From an uncultured Clostridia bacterium (lineage in GTDB: Bacteria; Bacillota; Clostridia; Oscillospirales; Acutalibacteraceae), in contig CALAUI010000014.1 of NCBI GenBank assembly GCA_937892115.1, forward strand, positions 1-63,285: a stretch of 63,285 nucleotides of DNA. The letters are read 5' to 3'. The notes below the pieces were generated by a model, which did no database searches, was not told where the DNA came from, and worked only from the letters and a program-made list of their open reading frames with translations. Of the stretch, positions 60,806 through 63,285 are shown piece by piece (position 1 is the first letter of the stretch; each line of letters begins with the position of its first letter). The position numbers were made by a program, and so were the translations under genes.

Positions 60806-61483
60806 ATGAAATCAAATGTTGTTAAATCACTTGCCTCTCTTTTTCTCGCTCTGGCTTTGACACTTACAACAGGAGTTATCGCCTTTGCCGCAGATAATTC
60901 ATGGAACGTCGGAGAGGGTGGCAAAAGCAGCGTTGTTGCTTATATCAAAAGCGGCACTCTGTATATCGAGGGAAACGGAAGAATGGACAGTTATGCAACA
61001 GATAATCTGGATGCCAAAACCAAAAACTCGGTTTACAAAGCCGTTATTTCTTACGGTGTTACCAACATAGGCGATTACGCTTTTGAAGATTTCATCAATC
61101 TTGAAACGGTATATATCCCTGTAGGAGTACATGAGATAGGCAGAGGCGCTTTCAGCGGCTGCCGAGCTCTTAAGGTAATTGACCTTCCGCCGACAGTTGA
61201 AAAAATAGACAATAATGCATTTGAAGACTGCGATGAAATCATGAGCATTCAGCTTCCCGCAAGTCTTAAGGAAATCGGAAGCAAAGCATTCAACCGCTGC
61301 TACGGGTTAAAATACATTACACTCAACAGTATGCCGAAAATCTCACAGTATGGTTTTTCAATGCTTTATGCAACCGTATTTGTACCGTCATCATGCTTTG
61401 ACGAAGCATTTGACACAAATGAGCTTAACAGCGACCCGATTTACCAATTCGGCGGCGACAGCATAAGCTATATAGTTTTCTGA
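60806..61483 (+). CDS. Small secreted BspA-type leucine-rich-repeat protein
   Basis: 225 residues. Signal peptide ending AFAADNS (residue 31), a short N-terminal region common to LRR_5 proteins (GKSSVVAYIKSGTLYIEGNG), and about four LRR_5 repeats (VTNIGDYAFEDFINLETVYIP, HEIGRGAFSGCRALKVIDLP and so on). No anchor motif is present, so it is secreted or held non-covalently. It is far shorter than the 1243-residue relative at 21922. GGAGG precedes the start. Confidence 0.85.
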   Translation: MKSNVVKSLASLFLALALTLTTGVIAFAADNSWNVGEGGKSSVVAYIKSGTLYIEGNGRMDSYATDNLDAKTKNSVYKAVISYGVTNIGDYAFEDFINLETVYIPVGVHEIGRGAFSGCRALKVIDLPPTVEKIDNNAFEDCDEIMSIQLPASLKEIGSKAFNRCYGLKYITLNSMPKISQYGFSMLYATVFVPSSCFDEAFDTNELNSDPIYQFGGDSISYIVF

Positions 61484-61532
61484 AACTAATAAAGACCTCC
61501 GTTAAACAGAAGCAGATATTGTCAACACACTG

Positions 61533-61563
61533 CCGCAGATTCGTAAGAACCTGCGGTTTTTTT
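61533..61563 (+). terminator. Terminator of the small LRR gene
   Basis: CCGCAG (61533-61538) pairs with CTGCGG (61551-61556), then seven T. The following stretch to 61706 is GC-rich then AT-rich (with CCCCCCCGGCGCTCGGG near 61603) and codes for nothing I recognise. Confidence 0.85.
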
Positions 61564-61706
61564 CAATAAAGATAAATACTTTTTCGGCGGTTCGACCCGC
61601 GCCCCCCCGGCGCTCGGGTTGGTTTTCTGCTTTGTACAAGCAAACAGTACATTGTGGGGGAAAACCCACTAAACAGTACTCTTGATTTTGCTCGATAAAC
61701 CGGGAT

Positions 61707-62246
61707 TTATCTGCTATAGGATGTTGATTGTTTACTGTAATACTCCACTCCCGAATAACTCCCGTCAGTATTCCTTCTTCTGTTTGCAATATAGCCGTCT
61801 TTTTTGAATCCGGCCTTAATCATTGCTTTTGATGATTGAGTATTCAGTTCGTTACAACTGCATTCAACTAAATAATATCCTGAATCCAATAAATAATCCG
61901 ATACTGCTTTTAAGGCTTCATCGGCATAACCGTTTCCCCAATAATCGTACCTTACCACATATCCGACATTACAGTAATTGTGCTTTTTATTAACTGTATT
62001 AACAGAAATATTTCCTATTGTTTCATTATTTTCCTTTAAAACAATCGCCCATTTTTCATACTTTGAATCATTTGCTTCAACCATACATTTGTTTATATAT
62101 TCTAATTCTTCGTCTTTAGTTAAATCCGGGAAAGGAATATATTTATGTAATCTGTCATCATGTAATATTTCATAAAAAGCATCTATATCACTTTCATTAT
62201 ATCTTCTTAAAATTAATCTTTTTGTTTCTAATTTCGGACTTTGCAT
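61707..62246 (-). CDS. GNAT-family N-acetyltransferase (RimJ/RimL-like)
   Basis: 179 residues. Acetyltransf_3 features: LETKRLILRRYNESD at the N-terminus, a GNISV strand, YWGNGYADEALKAVSDYL as the acetyl-CoA-binding motif A, and SSKAMIKAGFKKDG as motif B. It transfers acetyl to a protein N-terminus or a small amine; the target is unknown. Codon use is AT-richer than in its neighbours, suggesting a recent arrival. Ribosome binding site AGAAGAGA is moderate. Confidence 0.9.
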   Translation of the reverse strand: MQSPKLETKRLILRRYNESDIDAFYEILHDDRLHKYIPFPDLTKDEELEYINKCMVEANDSKYEKWAIVLKENNETIGNISVNTVNKKHNYCNVGYVVRYDYWGNGYADEALKAVSDYLLDSGYYLVECSCNELNTQSSKAMIKAGFKKDGYIANRRRNTDGSYSGVEYYSKQSTSYSR

Positions 62247-62339
62247 CTTTTATCTCTTCTTTCTGTTTCACATAGCATTGCAATAACTAAATATTGCCTT
62301 TGCCATTTTCCCTCATTTCCTCGCTGACAAATTGTTGCT

Positions 62340-63104
62340 TTATTTCACTTCAAAATATGTAATATAAACCTTATGCTTTATTGTAAAACTTTCGGGGCAT
62401 TTTTCAAGAAATTTCCGATGTTTTTCATCCCATTTTCTGAGCGTGGTTTCGTCCATAGAGGCGAGCGTTCCGCGGCAGGCGCACATCCTGCCGTGCCACG
62501 TTTCACGGGTGAACGGAATATCACAGTAAAAAGTTTCGGTGTGTCTGTCGGGGAATAAATCGTCAAACATATCCTTTGAGCCGGAGGCACCCGCAGTCCA
62601 TTTTTTATTCATCCGTTTTACAAGGCTGTGGCTTTTTGCGGCAATTTTATCGTCAAGCGTATATGTGAGATAAACCTTGATGAATTTTCCGCCCGGCTTA
62701 AGAAGTCTTTTTATTTCGCTCTGCATTTTTTCACGGTCAAGATACCAAAAGCATTGTGCCGCCGTTATCACATCAAAGCTGTTGTCGGACAAACCCGTTT
62801 CCTCCGCGGGAGAAACGATGTAATCAATGTTCCAACCATTCTTTTCGGCTTCGGCTTTTGCAAAGGAAATCTGCTCCGCCGAAATGTCAACCGCTGTTAT
62901 TTTTGCGTTTTCATTGTATAAATTTTTCGGGAATACCCCTGTGCCCGTGCCGATATCGAGCCACGCCGTGCCGTCAGCCGCCACGCCGAGCTCACGCAGT
63001 CTGTCATAAAGCTCTTTCGGATAAATATCCCTGTATTTCGCATACGCTTCACTCGTTTTGCCGAAATCGAAGCTGTTGCCGTTGTCAATATTATCAAATT
63101 TCAA
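62340..63104 (-). CDS. Class I SAM-dependent methyltransferase
   Basis: 254 residues from TTG at 63104, which has GGAGGG 7 bases upstream; the frame upstream to 63179 crosses a palindrome and is unlikely to be translated. SAM motif I is LDIGTGTGVFPKNL, then the acidic AVDISAEQI, AAQCFWYLD (motif II-like) and LLKPGGKFIKVYL. Similar to UbiE/type 11 methyltransferases with a C-terminal FxRETWxGRMxxCRGT segment found in a common clostridial subgroup. Substrate unknown. Confidence 0.9.
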   Translation of the reverse strand: MKFDNIDNGNSFDFGKTSEAYAKYRDIYPKELYDRLRELGVAADGTAWLDIGTGTGVFPKNLYNENAKITAVDISAEQISFAKAEAEKNGWNIDYIVSPAEETGLSDNSFDVITAAQCFWYLDREKMQSEIKRLLKPGGKFIKVYLTYTLDDKIAAKSHSLVKRMNKKWTAGASGSKDMFDDLFPDRHTETFYCDIPFTRETWHGRMCACRGTLASMDETTLRKWDEKHRKFLEKCPESFTIKHKVYITYFEVK

Positions 63105-63128
63105 CCTTATCCCTCCTGAAATAAGAAC

Positions 63129-63149
63129 CTGAAATGCTTTGCATTTCAG
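63129..63149. other. Perfect 9-bp palindrome upstream of the methyltransferase
   Basis: CTGAAATGC (63129-63137), TTT, GCATTTCAG (63141-63149), 25 bases before the TTG start. A possible operator or mRNA leader hairpin. Confidence 0.45.
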
Positions 63150-63169
63150 AACCTTGTTGTCAAAACAAT

Positions 63170-63196
63170 AAAAAAGCACCTCCGAAACGGAAGTGC
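63170..63196 (-). terminator. Terminator of a minus-strand gene beyond the window
   Basis: GCACCTCCG (63176-63184), AAA, CGGAAGTGC (63188-63196) with one mismatch. The minus strand continues TTTTTTATTG, pointing to a leftward gene that ends to the right of this position. Confidence 0.6.
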
Positions 63197-63285
63197 CTTA
63201 AAAATATTCTGTCTGTATAGTTATATCGACGCAGACAAAACGGCACTTCGGGTAATAATATTATGCTGTTCATATACCATTGCTG

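Noticed and set aside
61560..61706. GC-rich tract (CCCCCCCGGCGC) and small repeats as a mobile element end.
   Set aside because: No matching end or gene found; only a few short dyads are visible.

Overview
This 63 kb window reads as a chromosomal segment of an anaerobic, Gram-positive gut Clostridia bacterium, most likely Oscillospiraceae/Ruminococcaceae. The grounds are strong AGGAGG-type ribosome binding sites, occasional TTG starts, a PadR/HAAS pair, a BlaI/BlaR1-type pair, an Hsp33 chaperone, secreted proteins with LRR_5, DUF6273 and double-CxxC modules, a PQTGD-type sortase signal, and DUF4358/DHHW lipoproteins. No species can be named from the sequence alone.

Layout. 1-7.6 kb: a partial acyl-CoA synthetase, an AzlCD amino-acid exporter, a membrane-anchored surface protein, an esterase, a GDPD phosphodiesterase and a GH36 alpha-galactosidase. 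7.9-10.1 kb: an AT-rich patch with a small winged-helix protein, a tiny membrane protein, an IS1595-type transposase remnant, a short interspersed repeat and an XRE regulator. 10.8-14.8 kb: a wall-anchored repetitive surface protein, a methyltransferase and hslO. 14.8-15.3 kb: a tRNA cluster (Val, Asp, Phe, Gly, Cys).

15.25-37.3 kb: an AT-richer accessory region bounded by intact tRNA-Cys on the left and a 40-bp copy of the tRNA-Cys 3' half on the right, as expected of an integrated island. It holds two unknown genes, a PadR/HAAS unit, decayed mobilisation genes, an orphan AbiEi antitoxin with a truncated AbiEii toxin, an ECF sigma factor/membrane Ig-domain protein/giant LRR surface protein operon, a duplicated-DUF6273 surface protein, a BlaI/BlaR1-like pair with two clear dyad operators, an XRE membrane regulator, several lipoprotein or membrane genes of unknown role, and a RAYT-type transposase between 27-bp inverted repeats. 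A second DUF6273 protein lies just outside (37.5-38.9 kb).

39.3-63.3 kb returns to core-like genes: an Rbs-type sugar ABC transporter next to a sialidase-like protein, lipases and hydrolases, two sodium symporters (SNF and AGCS), a second GDPD, a ferredoxin-type aldo/keto reductase, a second acyl-CoA synthetase, a HAD phosphatase with a sugar-phosphate isomerase, a PH-domain protein, a DUF4358-DHHW lipoprotein, a 43-residue protein behind tandem promoters, a GHL6-type glycoside hydrolase, a small LRR protein, a GNAT acetyltransferase and a methyltransferase.

Most transcription units end in clear hairpin terminators, several serving convergent genes. The most promising leads are the sigma/Ig/LRR operon, the tRNA-Cys-bounded island, the shared C-terminal tail on three secreted proteins, and several small proteins shorter than usual gene-calling limits.
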